DNA of 22,347 bases from WLMZ01 sp037140375 (GCA_037140375.1 JBAXER010000046.1:1-22347), one strand, 5' to 3'; counted from the first letter of the stretch, positions 15,581 through 21,098 are shown. Numbers and translations: made by a program. The notes: generated by a model not told the origin, from the letters alone.

Positions 15581-15676
15581 GGAGGTGTCCGGGTACCTGG
15601 TGGGCTCCACCGCCTTCAAAGCGGCTGGGACGAGCGATCCTCGTCCGGCGGGTTCGATTCCCGTCCACCTCCGCCA
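15581..15676 (+). tRNA. selC: tRNA-Sec, anticodon TCA
   Basis: A 96-nt tRNA with the hallmarks of bacterial selenocysteine tRNA. The acceptor is 8 bp long (15581-15588 with 15665-15672; seven Watson-Crick pairs, the innermost T/C unpaired). It stacks directly on a 5-bp T stem (15648-15652 with 15660-15664) around TTCGATT. The anticodon loop CTTCAAA (15614-15620) has TCA at 15616-15618, the same loop as E. coli selC. Its stem is CCGC/GCGG, with an A/C mismatch at the base. The variable arm is long, GGACGAG/CTCGTCC (15628-15634 with 15640-15646), with a 5-nt loop. A 6-bp D stem can be drawn with two wobbles and one A/G mismatch. The discriminator is G and CCA is encoded. The product is charged with Ser, converted to Sec by SelA, and delivered to UGA by SelB. 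Its last 17 bases are also the left attachment site of the downstream element. Confidence 0.95.
15660..15676 (+). repeat. attL: 17-bp direct repeat in the selC 3' end
   Basis: CCCGTCCACCTCCGCCA forms the 3' half of the T stem, the acceptor 3' strand, the discriminator and CCA of tRNA-Sec. It is identical to 21023-21039, and the flanking bases differ on both sides. It is the likely crossover/identity region for the integrase. Confidence 0.88.
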
Positions 15677-15729
15677 CGTGCTCACCGGTGGGTTCGGCCG
15701 AGACGTCGAAATCGGCTCTGAGCTGGTGC

Positions 15730-15769
15730 GACGTTCGCTGACGTTCGCCGACGTTCGTGGACGTTCGCC
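15730..15769 (+). repeat. Four 10-bp direct repeats (GACGTTCGCN) between attL and int
   Basis: Four near-identical units start at 15730, 15740, 15750 and 15760 (third unit GACGTTCGTG), with a degenerate fifth (GAACGTTGC). The 10-bp period places all copies on one DNA face. They lie 54 bases inside attL and 64 bases before the int start, so they could be integrase arm sites or an operator for int. The remainder of 15677-15833 holds the int ribosome site and no other gene. Confidence 0.6.
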
Positions 15770-15833
15770 GAACGTTGCTCTCAACGTAACTCTCAGAGAG
15801 CTAGCCTTCGGGTCCGAACACGGAGGTCCGGCC

Positions 15834-17060
15834 ATGCCACGTGCGCCTCGCGGGAAGCGCGTCCTCGATGCCGTCAGCGGCTCCTACACGGTGGTCGGCC
15901 GCGCGCCGAACGGGGAGGCGGAGCCGTACTTCGACCGCTCACGCGGGGTCTGGGTGGCGCCGTGGCGCAAGCCCGACGGCAAGGTCGGCCGGCCGACTGG
16001 CAAGACGCGAGCGGCGGCGGTCGCCTCGCGCAATCGACACATCGCCGCCGCCGAGGAAGCGGCTCGCTGTGGCCCGCTCGCCGAGGGCTTCTCGGTGACC
16101 ACCACTCTCGCCGAGCTCGGTGCGTGGTGGCTCGAGAACGTCGCTCGCCACCGGGTGCGGATCACCACGCTGTCGACGTATCGGAAGCAATGGCGCCTGA
16201 TCGCCGCCGAACTCGGATCGACACCTGTCCGCCAGCTCCGTACCGAGCAGGTGGCCGTGTTCATCTCTCGACTGGTCGATCGAGGCGCGGCGTCCCGTGC
16301 CACGAACGTGCGGACGCTGCTGGTGCAAGTACTCGACGAGGCGGTGAGCCTCGGGCTCGCGGAGGCCAATGTGGCGAAGAAGGTGCGGCGCCCGCGTGTG
16401 CCGAAGGTGACGCGGCCGACGCTGACACCGGTCGAGGTCGTGAAGCTCCTCGACGCATGTGACGAGCGGTTCGTGGCGGTGGTGGCGTTCTGCTACCTGC
16501 ACGGCTGGCGGGTGAGTGAAGCGCTCGGTCTCGCGTGGCAGGACCTCGACCTCGAGGCCGGCACGGTGCACCTGCGGCGCGGGTCCACCTACGCCGACGG
16601 CGAGGGGATGGTGCTCGGGCCGACGAAGACCCGCGGGACCGCCGGCTGGCAGCTGCTCGGCCCGAGCGTGGTGCAGCTCCTCACCCGTCGGCGCGAGCTG
16701 CAGGCGCTCGATTGGGAGCGTGCGGGTGGGTGGCCGCAGGCGGAGTACGAGGGTGAGTTTTTCGATCTCGTGTTCACGACGCCGGAGGGCAAGCCGATGC
16801 TGCGCCAGAACGTCGATCGAGCGATCCGTGCTGCCGCTCGACGGGCCGGCTTCGATCCGAGCCAACTCGCCACGCACACCGGCCGGCGCTCGGTGGTCAC
16901 GAACCTGTACGCCTCGGGTTCGTTCGACCTCGCCGACGTCGCCCGGTTCGTCGGCCACTCCGACGTGGCCACGACCCGTGGCTACGTGCAGCACGAGGGC
17001 GATCGCCCGACGATCGTGAGCCGCAAGGCCTTCGAGCTCCTCGACCCCGGCGCAGCCTGA
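15834..17060 (+). CDS. int: Tyrosine recombinase / site-specific integrase
   Basis: A 408-residue phage-type integrase that cuts and rejoins DNA through a 3'-phosphotyrosine, and the enzyme expected to insert the element into selC. Residues 15-80 form an AP2-like or arm-binding N-terminal domain. Residues 88-185 are the SAM-like core-binding domain (TLAELGAWWLENVARHR and on). The catalytic domain from about 195 holds the full set: Arg226 (GWRVSEALGL), Lys265 (GPTKTRGTAG), His348 and Arg351 (THTGRRS), His375 (FVGHSDVATTRGY) and nucleophile Tyr384. The open frame begins at 15528 inside the tRNA region, but the real start is ATG 15834, with GGAGG seven bases upstream. It is oriented away from selC with its start 157 bases from attL. 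All catalytic residues are present, so it is probably active. Confidence 0.93.
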   Translation: MPRAPRGKRVLDAVSGSYTVVGRAPNGEAEPYFDRSRGVWVAPWRKPDGKVGRPTGKTRAAAVASRNRHIAAAEEAARCGPLAEGFSVTTTLAELGAWWLENVARHRVRITTLSTYRKQWRLIAAELGSTPVRQLRTEQVAVFISRLVDRGAASRATNVRTLLVQVLDEAVSLGLAEANVAKKVRRPRVPKVTRPTLTPVEVVKLLDACDERFVAVVAFCYLHGWRVSEALGLAWQDLDLEAGTVHLRRGSTYADGEGMVLGPTKTRGTAGWQLLGPSVVQLLTRRRELQALDWERAGGWPQAEYEGEFFDLVFTTPEGKPMLRQNVDRAIRAAARRAGFDPSQLATHTGRRSVVTNLYASGSFDLADVARFVGHSDVATTRGYVQHEGDRPTIVSRKAFELLDPGAA

Positions 17061-17150
17061 CTCGGTTCTCCCGAATCGGTCGGTCCCGGGTCGTCTCAAC
17101 GGGTCCATCGGGGTTCATCCGAGACGTGTGAACACTCAGGTTCGTCACAG

Positions 17151-17198
17151 CGATGTTCACACCGATGTTCACACCCGAGCTCACACGGATGTTCACAC
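17151..17198 (+). repeat. Four 12-bp iterons (CGATGTTCACAC type)
   Basis: Four exactly phased 12-bp units start at 17151, 17163, 17175 and 17187. Units 1 and 2 are identical, unit 4 differs at its first base, and unit 3 is diverged (CCGAGCTCACAC). An inverted core GTGTGAAC lies at 17126-17133 and another at 20980-20987, 36 bases inside attR. Candidates are arm-type sites for the integrase or excisionase, or iterons for a replication initiator. They fill part of the 267-bp gap between int and the kinase-like gene. A 67-codon frame crosses them, but its HTDV repeats are a by-product of the 12-bp period. Confidence 0.75.
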
Positions 17199-17327
17199 CT
17201 TCCCTCTCCGTGCCGATCAGTGTCATCGGGTACGGCTGTGCCTGCGAGTCGAGTCCTCGCCGACGCGGCCGACCTGTGAGGAGCCGGTAGCCGGCTCGAC
17301 CTGGCGTGATGGTGCCAGGCTGGTCGC

Positions 17328-17894
17328 ATGACGGGGATCGCACTCATCGGCCCGGCGGGTGCAGGCAAGTCGACGGTCGGTGAAATCCTGGCGGGCCTCC
17401 TCGATCGCGACTTCGTCGACATCGACGCGATCGGCGATCGGTGCTACGTGCAGGTCGGGCAGCCGATCAGTGAACTCGTCGAGCGGATCGAGCGTGATGG
17501 GTTCCGGCGTGCGCATCGGTGGTGGCAGCCGGCACGGCTCGCAGCGCTTGCTGCGCTCACGGACTTTCCCACCTCGGTGCTCGCGCTCGGTGCGGGCCAC
17601 AGCCACTTCGAGGACGAGAGCTGCTTCGAGGAGGCGCAGCGCGCCCTCGAATCAGTGTTCGTGGTGCTGCTGCTCCCGTCGGCTGACCCGACCGAGTCGC
17701 TGCGGGTGCTGCGCGAGCGATGCGAGCGCGACAAGGGCACCGACTGGAGACGCGACGGCCACGACTTCCTGGAGGAGTGGATCGGCTCGATGCAGAACCA
17801 CTCGCTGGCCGACCTCGTGATCTTCGGGGAGGGGCGTTCGGCGACGGACATCGCGCGCCAGATCGCCTCGGAGGTCAGCCCTGATCCGTTCTGA
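17328..17894 (+). CDS. Shikimate-kinase-like P-loop nucleotide kinase
   Basis: A 188-residue P-loop kinase-fold protein. It opens MTGIALIGPAGAGKSTVGEILAGLL, with Walker A GPAGAGKST at residues 8-16. FVDIDAIGDR follows, equivalent to the F(V/I)D(T/S)D substrate strand of shikimate kinase, and a Gly-rich VLALGAGHSHF matches the family's GGG turn. The later part has a lid-like RERCERDKGTDWRRDGHDF. Typical aroK proteins are slightly shorter and have two Ds around a Thr/Ser. Here the region between the Asp strand and the Gly turn differs (RWWQPARLAALAAL), so the substrate is uncertain. It may be a small-molecule kinase carried as cargo, possibly a resistance or modification enzyme. It stands alone in the element; the ATG at 17328 is the first good start and has no strong ribosome site. 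Confidence 0.7.
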   Translation: MTGIALIGPAGAGKSTVGEILAGLLDRDFVDIDAIGDRCYVQVGQPISELVERIERDGFRRAHRWWQPARLAALAALTDFPTSVLALGAGHSHFEDESCFEEAQRALESVFVVLLLPSADPTESLRVLRERCERDKGTDWRRDGHDFLEEWIGSMQNHSLADLVIFGEGRSATDIARQIASEVSPDPF

Positions 17895-18013
17895 CGAACC
17901 GGGCTGAAGGCCCCTGTCACGCAACGCGACGGAACGTGCACCGCCACGGTGATCTTCTGTGTATGGACCACACCCTCGAGCAAGGGACGCAGGTGTGAAG
18001 TCGTTCTGCGCGT

Positions 18014-18289
18014 CTACCGCGGCCGGTAGACGTCGGACCGATGGTCGATGCGGAGCACGGTGACGCGCTGCTCTGCGTCGTCGATCTCGTAGACGACGCG
18101 GTAGGCGCCTCGTCTCGCGGACCACAGTCCCGCCAGTTCACGCTGCAGCGGATGACCGACCCGGCGTGGGTTCTCGCACAGCGGGCCGAGCATGAACTCG
18201 ACGACGGCGGCAGCGATGCGTTCCGGAAGTCGGCCGAGCTGGCGTTCGGCGGAGGCGGCGACGCGCAGCTCGAAGCTGCCGTCGCTCAT
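18014..18289 (-). CDS. RelE/ParE-family toxin
   Basis: A 91-residue RelE-type toxin, the second gene of a toxin-antitoxin pair. The fold signature is clear: FELRVAASAERQLGRLPERIAAAVVEFM as the helical hairpin, then HPLQRELAGLWSARRGAYRVVYEID with the basic, Arg-rich strand pair, and VTVLRIDHRSDVYR as the last strand. RelE proteins cut mRNA in the ribosome, while ParE relatives poison gyrase. The GLWSARRGAYRVVYEI form and the Phd/YefM partner favour the RelE branch. The ATG at 18289 overlaps the antitoxin stop (ATGA), so production is coupled to the antitoxin. The 119 bases between this gene and the kinase stop at 17894 hold no clear feature. Confidence 0.9.
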   Translation of the reverse strand: MSDGSFELRVAASAERQLGRLPERIAAAVVEFMLGPLCENPRRVGHPLQRELAGLWSARRGAYRVVYEIDDAEQRVTVLRIDHRSDVYRPR

Positions 18290-18558
18290 CGCCGTAGGAA
18301 ATTGGCGCGGAGCTGGTCTGCGGACACCGTGTCGCCGTCCGCGACTTCTTGACGGGCCCGGGCGATGTCGGCCATCGCAGCCGGGTCGGACAGGAGCTCG
18401 AGGGTGTCCTCGAGCGCTGCGAGGTCGTCCGCGCTCATGAGGACGGCGGCGGGTCGTCCGTTGCGGGTAACGGTGATCCGGTCGTGCTGCTGCTCGACCC
18501 GGTCGACCATCTCCGAGAACTTCGCTTTGACCTCGGCGAGCGGTAGGACGTCAGACAT
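18286..18558 (-). CDS. Phd/YefM-family antitoxin
   Basis: A 90-residue antitoxin. The N-terminal Phd/YefM DNA-binding fold MSDVLPLAEVKAKFSEMVDRVEQQHDRITVTRNGRPAAVLMSADDLAALEDTLELL is followed by an acidic, probably disordered C-terminal segment (about 62-90) that would wrap the toxin. It should bind its own promoter alone and, more tightly, with the toxin. The start is fixed by the promoter: the -10 TAGAAT ends at 18566, so transcription should begin at or next to the ATG 18558. The upstream in-frame ATG at 18564 lies only one base from the -10 box. Its stop overlaps the toxin start by four bases. Confidence 0.9.
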   Translation of the reverse strand: MSDVLPLAEVKAKFSEMVDRVEQQHDRITVTRNGRPAAVLMSADDLAALEDTLELLSDPAAMADIARARQEVADGDTVSADQLRANFLRR

Positions 18559-18565
18559 GACCATA

Positions 18566-18594
18566 ATTCTAGTCACGACTTCGGAAGCGGTCAA
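18566..18594 (-). promoter_or_regulatory. Sigma-70-type promoter of the toxin-antitoxin operon (leaderless)
   Basis: TTGACC (18594-18589), a 17-base spacer, then TAGAAT (18571-18566): a near-consensus housekeeping promoter with ideal spacing. The ATG at 18558 is seven bases beyond the -10, giving a leaderless antitoxin mRNA. Confidence 0.7.
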
Positions 18595-18748
18595 GCCAAG
18601 GGCGAGGACGAACAATGGCGAGCCAACGACGCCGATCGTCGGGTGGGCCGCGCCGGCTGACGACACCACCGCATGGCGCTCCAGGGTCTCCGTCACCTCG
18701 AGGCGCGCGCATGGCGTCCCGCGCAGTTCGGAGTGCGACAGGAGCGAG

Positions 18749-18800
18749 ACTTGAATTGCAGATTGCAAGTGAACACGTTAGATTGCAACTGACAAGTGAA
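18749..18800 (+). promoter_or_regulatory. Promoter and operator of the SDR-HxlR operon
   Basis: The -35 TTGCAG (18756-18761), a 17-base spacer and the -10 TAGATT (18779-18784) sit inside repeated TTGCA/TGCAA elements. An imperfect dyad with ACTTG/CAAGT arms spans 18749-18770, and a second half-dyad (GATTGCA then CAAGT) follows at 18781-18797. The same layout recurs before the DUF1330 gene at 20226-20273. The probable regulator is the HxlR protein encoded in this operon. The region from 18595 to 18748 shows no convincing gene. Confidence 0.7.
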
Positions 18801-18831
18801 GGATCCATGGTCATCCGAAGGAGACAACGAC

Positions 18832-19812
18832 ATGGCTGAACGCGTGCTGCTCACCGGCATCAGCGGGTACATCGGACAGCACTGCGGTGCCGAGCTGCTC
18901 AAGCAAGGTTACGAAGTGGTCGGAACTGTCCGCTCCCTGTCGAAAGCAGATGCCACCAGGGCGGCGATCGCCGCGGTCGCTCCGGTCGAGCGGCTCACGT
19001 TCGCCGAGGCTGACCTCCTTTCGGATCAGGGGTGGGACGATGCAGTCCGTGGATGCACGTACGTGATGCACGTAGCGTCGCCGTTCGTCCTCGCCGAACC
19101 GAAGAACGAGAACGAACTGATCACGCCCGCCGTCGAAGGCACGCGGCGCGTCATCGGTGCCGCCCAGCGGGCCGGCGTGCGGCGCCTGGTGCTCACGTCA
19201 TCGACGGTGGCCATGATCAGCGGGAAGCCCAGCGGCAAGTACGGACCCGACGCGTGGTCGGACACGAACGCCAACATCGGTGCCTACGCCAAGAGCAAGA
19301 CGCTTGCCGAGCGGGCCGCCTGGGATGCGGTGGCGGGGAGCGACATGGAGCTCACGGTCGTCAATCCGGGCGCGGTCTTCGGCCCGTCGCTCGGTGCCGA
19401 GGTCGACGGTCAGAGTGTTGCTCTGATGACCGACATGATTCGCGGCAAGATGCCGATGATCCCTGACGTGGCGATGGGCATGGTCGACGTCCGCGATGTC
19501 GCCCGTCTGCACGTCGCGGCCATGACGGCTCCTGCTGCGGCAGGACAGCGCTTCATCGCCGCGACCGCCGAGCCGGTCAGCATGGAATACTTCGCAGCAG
19601 TGCTCCGCACTGCCGGCTACTCGAAGGTGCCGACGCGCAAGGCGCCGAACATGGCGATCAAGCTGATGAGCATCTTCGATCGGCAGGCCAAGGGGATGGT
19701 TCCCAGCCTCGGCAAGAAGGCTGCATTCGACAACCACGCAACCTTCCACGTGCTTGACTGGCAGCCGACGCCGATGGAAACGTCGATCACGGAGATGGCA
19801 GCCGCGATCTGA
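18832..19812 (+). CDS. NAD(P)-dependent epimerase/dehydratase-type extended SDR
   Basis: A 326-residue extended short-chain dehydrogenase/reductase similar to the dihydroflavonol reductase / NAD-dependent epimerase group, which typically reduces a carbonyl with NADPH. The Rossmann motif TGISGYIG lies at residues 8-15 and is followed by an Arg (VGTVRS) that suits NADP. The catalytic set is LTSST (Ser123/124) and YAKSK (Tyr152, Lys156). The C-terminal half contains NPGAVFGPSLG and VDVRDVARLHVAAM. The ATG at 18832 has GAAGGAG eight bases upstream; the 12-codon upstream extension from 18796 is not needed. It is first in an operon with the HxlR regulator (14 bp downstream), so its substrate may relate to the regulator's signal, perhaps a reactive carbonyl or quinone (inference). 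Confidence 0.9.
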   Translation: MAERVLLTGISGYIGQHCGAELLKQGYEVVGTVRSLSKADATRAAIAAVAPVERLTFAEADLLSDQGWDDAVRGCTYVMHVASPFVLAEPKNENELITPAVEGTRRVIGAAQRAGVRRLVLTSSTVAMISGKPSGKYGPDAWSDTNANIGAYAKSKTLAERAAWDAVAGSDMELTVVNPGAVFGPSLGAEVDGQSVALMTDMIRGKMPMIPDVAMGMVDVRDVARLHVAAMTAPAAAGQRFIAATAEPVSMEYFAAVLRTAGYSKVPTRKAPNMAIKLMSIFDRQAKGMVPSLGKKAAFDNHATFHVLDWQPTPMETSITEMAAAI

Positions 19813-19826
19813 GATGAGAAGGTGAT

Positions 19827-20195
19827 ATGAGCACGGAAACCGACGTACACGACCTCGACTGGCGTTCGGTGTGCTCCATCACGTCCGGCCTCGATGTCCT
19901 CGGCGACAAATGGTCGCTGCTCATCGTGCGCGACCTGATCGCCCACGGAACCCGCACCTACTCCGAGTTCCGTGAGTCGCCCGAACACGTCGCGACCAAC
20001 ATCCTCGCCGCCAGGCTTCGACTCCTGACCTCGCTCGGGATCATCGAGCGCACGAACCCCGACGGAGCGGCACGCAACAACGCATATCGGCTCACCCCGA
20101 GCGGCGCCGCTCTACGGCCAGTGCTCGAGGAGCTCGGCAAGTGGGCGCAGACCCACCTCAAGCAGTATCACTCGGAGATGGTCAACAGCGTCTAA
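19827..20195 (+). CDS. HxlR-family transcriptional regulator
   Basis: A 122-residue winged-helix regulator of the HxlR family. It has the conserved N-terminal cysteine (VCSITSGLDVLGDKWSLLIVRDL, Cys16) followed by the GDKWSLLIVRDL signature. The recognition helix region is YSEFRESPEHVATNILAARLRLL and the wing is LGIIERTNPDGAARNNAYRLTPSG. HxlR proteins are dimers and often sense electrophiles, aldehydes or disulfide stress through that Cys. The start at 19827 is 14 bases after the SDR stop and is preceded by GAAGGTGAT. Matching palindromes in its own promoter and in the DUF1330 promoter suggest that it controls both units. It is probably a repressor, because the dyads overlap the -35 and the start region. 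Confidence 0.92.
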   Translation: MSTETDVHDLDWRSVCSITSGLDVLGDKWSLLIVRDLIAHGTRTYSEFRESPEHVATNILAARLRLLTSLGIIERTNPDGAARNNAYRLTPSGAALRPVLEELGKWAQTHLKQYHSEMVNSV

Positions 20196-20225
20196 GGCTT
20201 CGCCTTCGTCCACCTCGTGGGTGCT

Positions 20226-20273
20226 CTTGAGTTGCATTTCGCAACTCAAGCGGTTAGATTGCAAAGTGCAATC
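20226..20273 (+). promoter_or_regulatory. Promoter with two perfect dyads upstream of the DUF1330 gene
   Basis: The -35 TTGCAT (20232-20237), a 17-base spacer and the -10 TAGATT (20255-20260) copy the SDR promoter. The first dyad has 10-bp arms, CTTGAGTTGC and GCAACTCAAG (20226-20235 and 20241-20250), around ATTTC. The second, GATTGCA-AAG-TGCAATC (20257-20273), spans the -10 and start region. A regulator bound to both would block polymerase. Confidence 0.78.
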
Positions 20274-20302
20274 GAAGACCGACGAAAGAGGAGCACGTCA
20301 TC

Positions 20303-20614
20303 ATGAGCGAAGAATCGAAGCCTGCTTACGGGCTGGTGCAGCTGAACATGAAGGACCCCGGAGACTTCATGGAGCGTTATGCGCAACATGTCTTTCCGAT
20401 CTTGGACGCTTGGGGCGTCGAGATGATCGCTGGTTCGATGACCCCGACCACCAAGGAAGGTTCGTTCAACGGCAACTGGGCTGCCGTTCTTCGCTTCCCG
20501 AGCATGGAAGTGGCCGAGGCCTGGTACAACTCGGCGGACTACGAGCCGTTCAAGAACCTGCGCATCAACGAACTCACTGACTTCGGGAGCTGTGTCTTCG
20601 TCGAAGGTCGCTGA
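20303..20614 (+). CDS. DUF1330-family small protein
   Basis: A 103-residue protein of the DUF1330 group, a ferredoxin-like alpha/beta fold with dimeric relatives and no firmly known reaction. It reads YGLVQLNMKDPGDFMERYAQHVFPILDAWGVEMIAGSMTP, then WAAVLRFPSMEVAEAWYNSADYEPFKNLR, which is the typical DUF1330 core (RFPSxExAxAWYxSxxYxPxxxLR). The ATG at 20303 has AGAGGAG about nine bases upstream. It has its own promoter but shares the operator layout of the SDR-HxlR operon, so the three genes probably answer to one signal. Members of this fold are often cargo in stress or catabolic cassettes. Its role here is inferred from co-regulation only. Confidence 0.88.
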   Translation: MSEESKPAYGLVQLNMKDPGDFMERYAQHVFPILDAWGVEMIAGSMTPTTKEGSFNGNWAAVLRFPSMEVAEAWYNSADYEPFKNLRINELTDFGSCVFVEGR

Positions 20615-20631
20615 CCGGCTCCCCTCCGCCC

Positions 20632-20655
20632 GATGCAGCCCGACGCGGCTGCATC
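20632..20655 (+). terminator. Perfect 9-bp hairpin after the DUF1330 gene
   Basis: GATGCAGCC and GGCTGCATC (20632-20640 and 20647-20655) pair perfectly around CGACGC, 18 bases after the DUF1330 stop. There is no T-tract, so it is a terminator-like hairpin rather than a standard intrinsic terminator. Confidence 0.55.
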
Positions 20656-20678
20656 CAAACCAGAGATGAACTTGTCGG

Positions 20679-20719
20679 TTGGCCGGCCCGTCGATGTGAT
20701 ATCCGGGCGGGCCGGTCAA
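20679..20719. repeat. 12-bp inverted repeat with 17-nt loop
   Basis: TTGGCCGGCCCG (20679-20690) pairs with CGGGCCGGTCAA (20708-20719), with one G-T pair. It is the second of three consecutive hairpins near the right end of the element. Its function is unknown. Confidence 0.55.
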
Positions 20720-20724
20720 TCGCA

Positions 20725-20751
20725 GGTCACGCTGGCGGCACCAGCGTGACC
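20725..20751. repeat. Perfect 11-bp inverted repeat
   Basis: GGTCACGCTGG and CCAGCGTGACC (20725-20735 and 20741-20751) flank CGGCA. It is the third hairpin of the cluster, five bases after the second. Confidence 0.6.
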
Positions 20752-21022
20752 GTGAGCGCTGGAGAGTGATCGCAGCGATGGCTGTGCCAATCGGAGCCCG
20801 CTCGGGAATGCGCGACTCGTGGTGCCTCAACGAGCGTCCAATGCCCGCTCGACGCGCGCCGTGCAAGAGCCGCGGGTGTCGCACATCTCGGGGGTCTCTC
20901 CGGCAGGTCAGCGGCCTCGCGGGGCGTCCGTGCACCACTTGGCTCTCACGGTAGCTCTCAGACCGCCCCTGGCTCGAGGGTGTGAACAGGCTGAGCTGGG
21001 GTGATGCGTTCGTGGGCGGAGG
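20752..21022. other. Gene-free right end of the element
   Basis: Together with the hairpins this is part of a gap of 482 bases without a convincing gene. Frames here are short or antisense-like and lack a recognisable product or ribosome site. Two details may matter for integration: GTGTGAAC (20980-20987), matching the inverted iteron core, and GTAGCTCTCAGA near 20951, which resembles GTAACTCTCAGA near 15786 by the left end. Confidence 0.6.
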
Positions 21023-21039
21023 CCCGTCCACCTCCGCCA
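21023..21039 (+). repeat. attR: second copy of the 17-bp selC repeat
   Basis: A perfect copy of the selC 3' end (15660-15676), including the CCA. It also forms part of a local inverted repeat with GGCGGAGG just upstream (21015-21022 with CCTCCGCC at 21031-21038). It marks the right boundary of the element. Confidence 0.88.
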
Positions 21040-21050
21040 AACAACTGCTG

Positions 21051-21098
21051 CTTGCGTCCTTGCGTCCTTGCGTCCTTGCGTCCTTGCGCTCTTGCGTC
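21051..21098. repeat. 8-bp tandem repeat, six copies (CTTGCGTC)
   Basis: Six head-to-tail 8-bp units, all CTTGCGTC except the fifth (CTTGCGCT). The array starts 12 bases beyond attR and ends on the stop codon of the VOC gene. On the minus strand it would be the 3' untranslated tail of that mRNA. It is likely to vary in copy number by slippage. Confidence 0.9.

Larger units (their letters stand above)
15660..21039 (+). mobile_element. Integrative element / genomic island inserted in the 3' end of selC
   Basis: A segment of about 5.4 kb bounded by a perfect 17-bp direct repeat (15660-15676 and 21023-21039). The left copy is the 3' end of tRNA-Sec, and a tyrosine recombinase gene lies immediately inside. 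This is the usual layout of tRNA-integrated islands: the incoming attP restores the tRNA end and a duplicate remains at the far side. Contents in order are integrase, iterons, a kinase-like gene, a Phd/RelE pair on the minus strand, an SDR-HxlR operon, a DUF1330 gene and a hairpin cluster. The interior looks more GC-rich than the flanks, and several of its genes have strong Shine-Dalgarno sites, unlike the leaderless-looking backbone. There are no phage structural, replication or conjugation genes, so it is a small integrative cargo element or a remnant. Confidence 0.88.

Noticed and set aside
15528..15833. N-terminal 102-codon extension of the integrase
   Set aside because: It runs through tRNA-Sec and the att site. 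The ATG at 15834 has an excellent GGAGG site and starts a normal integrase.
15939..17108. 389-codon antisense frame over the integrase
   Set aside because: It is a GC-rich shadow of int with low-complexity Arg/His/Pro composition and no recognisable domain.
17151..17198. CRISPR array
   Set aside because: The 12-bp units are contiguous with no spacers, and no cas genes are present.
17128..17331. Small protein with HTDV repeats over the iterons
   Set aside because: The repeat arises because 12 bp equals four codons. There is no ribosome site and the rest is not protein-like.
20632..20751. Second tRNA or a known riboswitch
   Set aside because: The stems do not form a cloverleaf and no conserved riboswitch core is recognisable.
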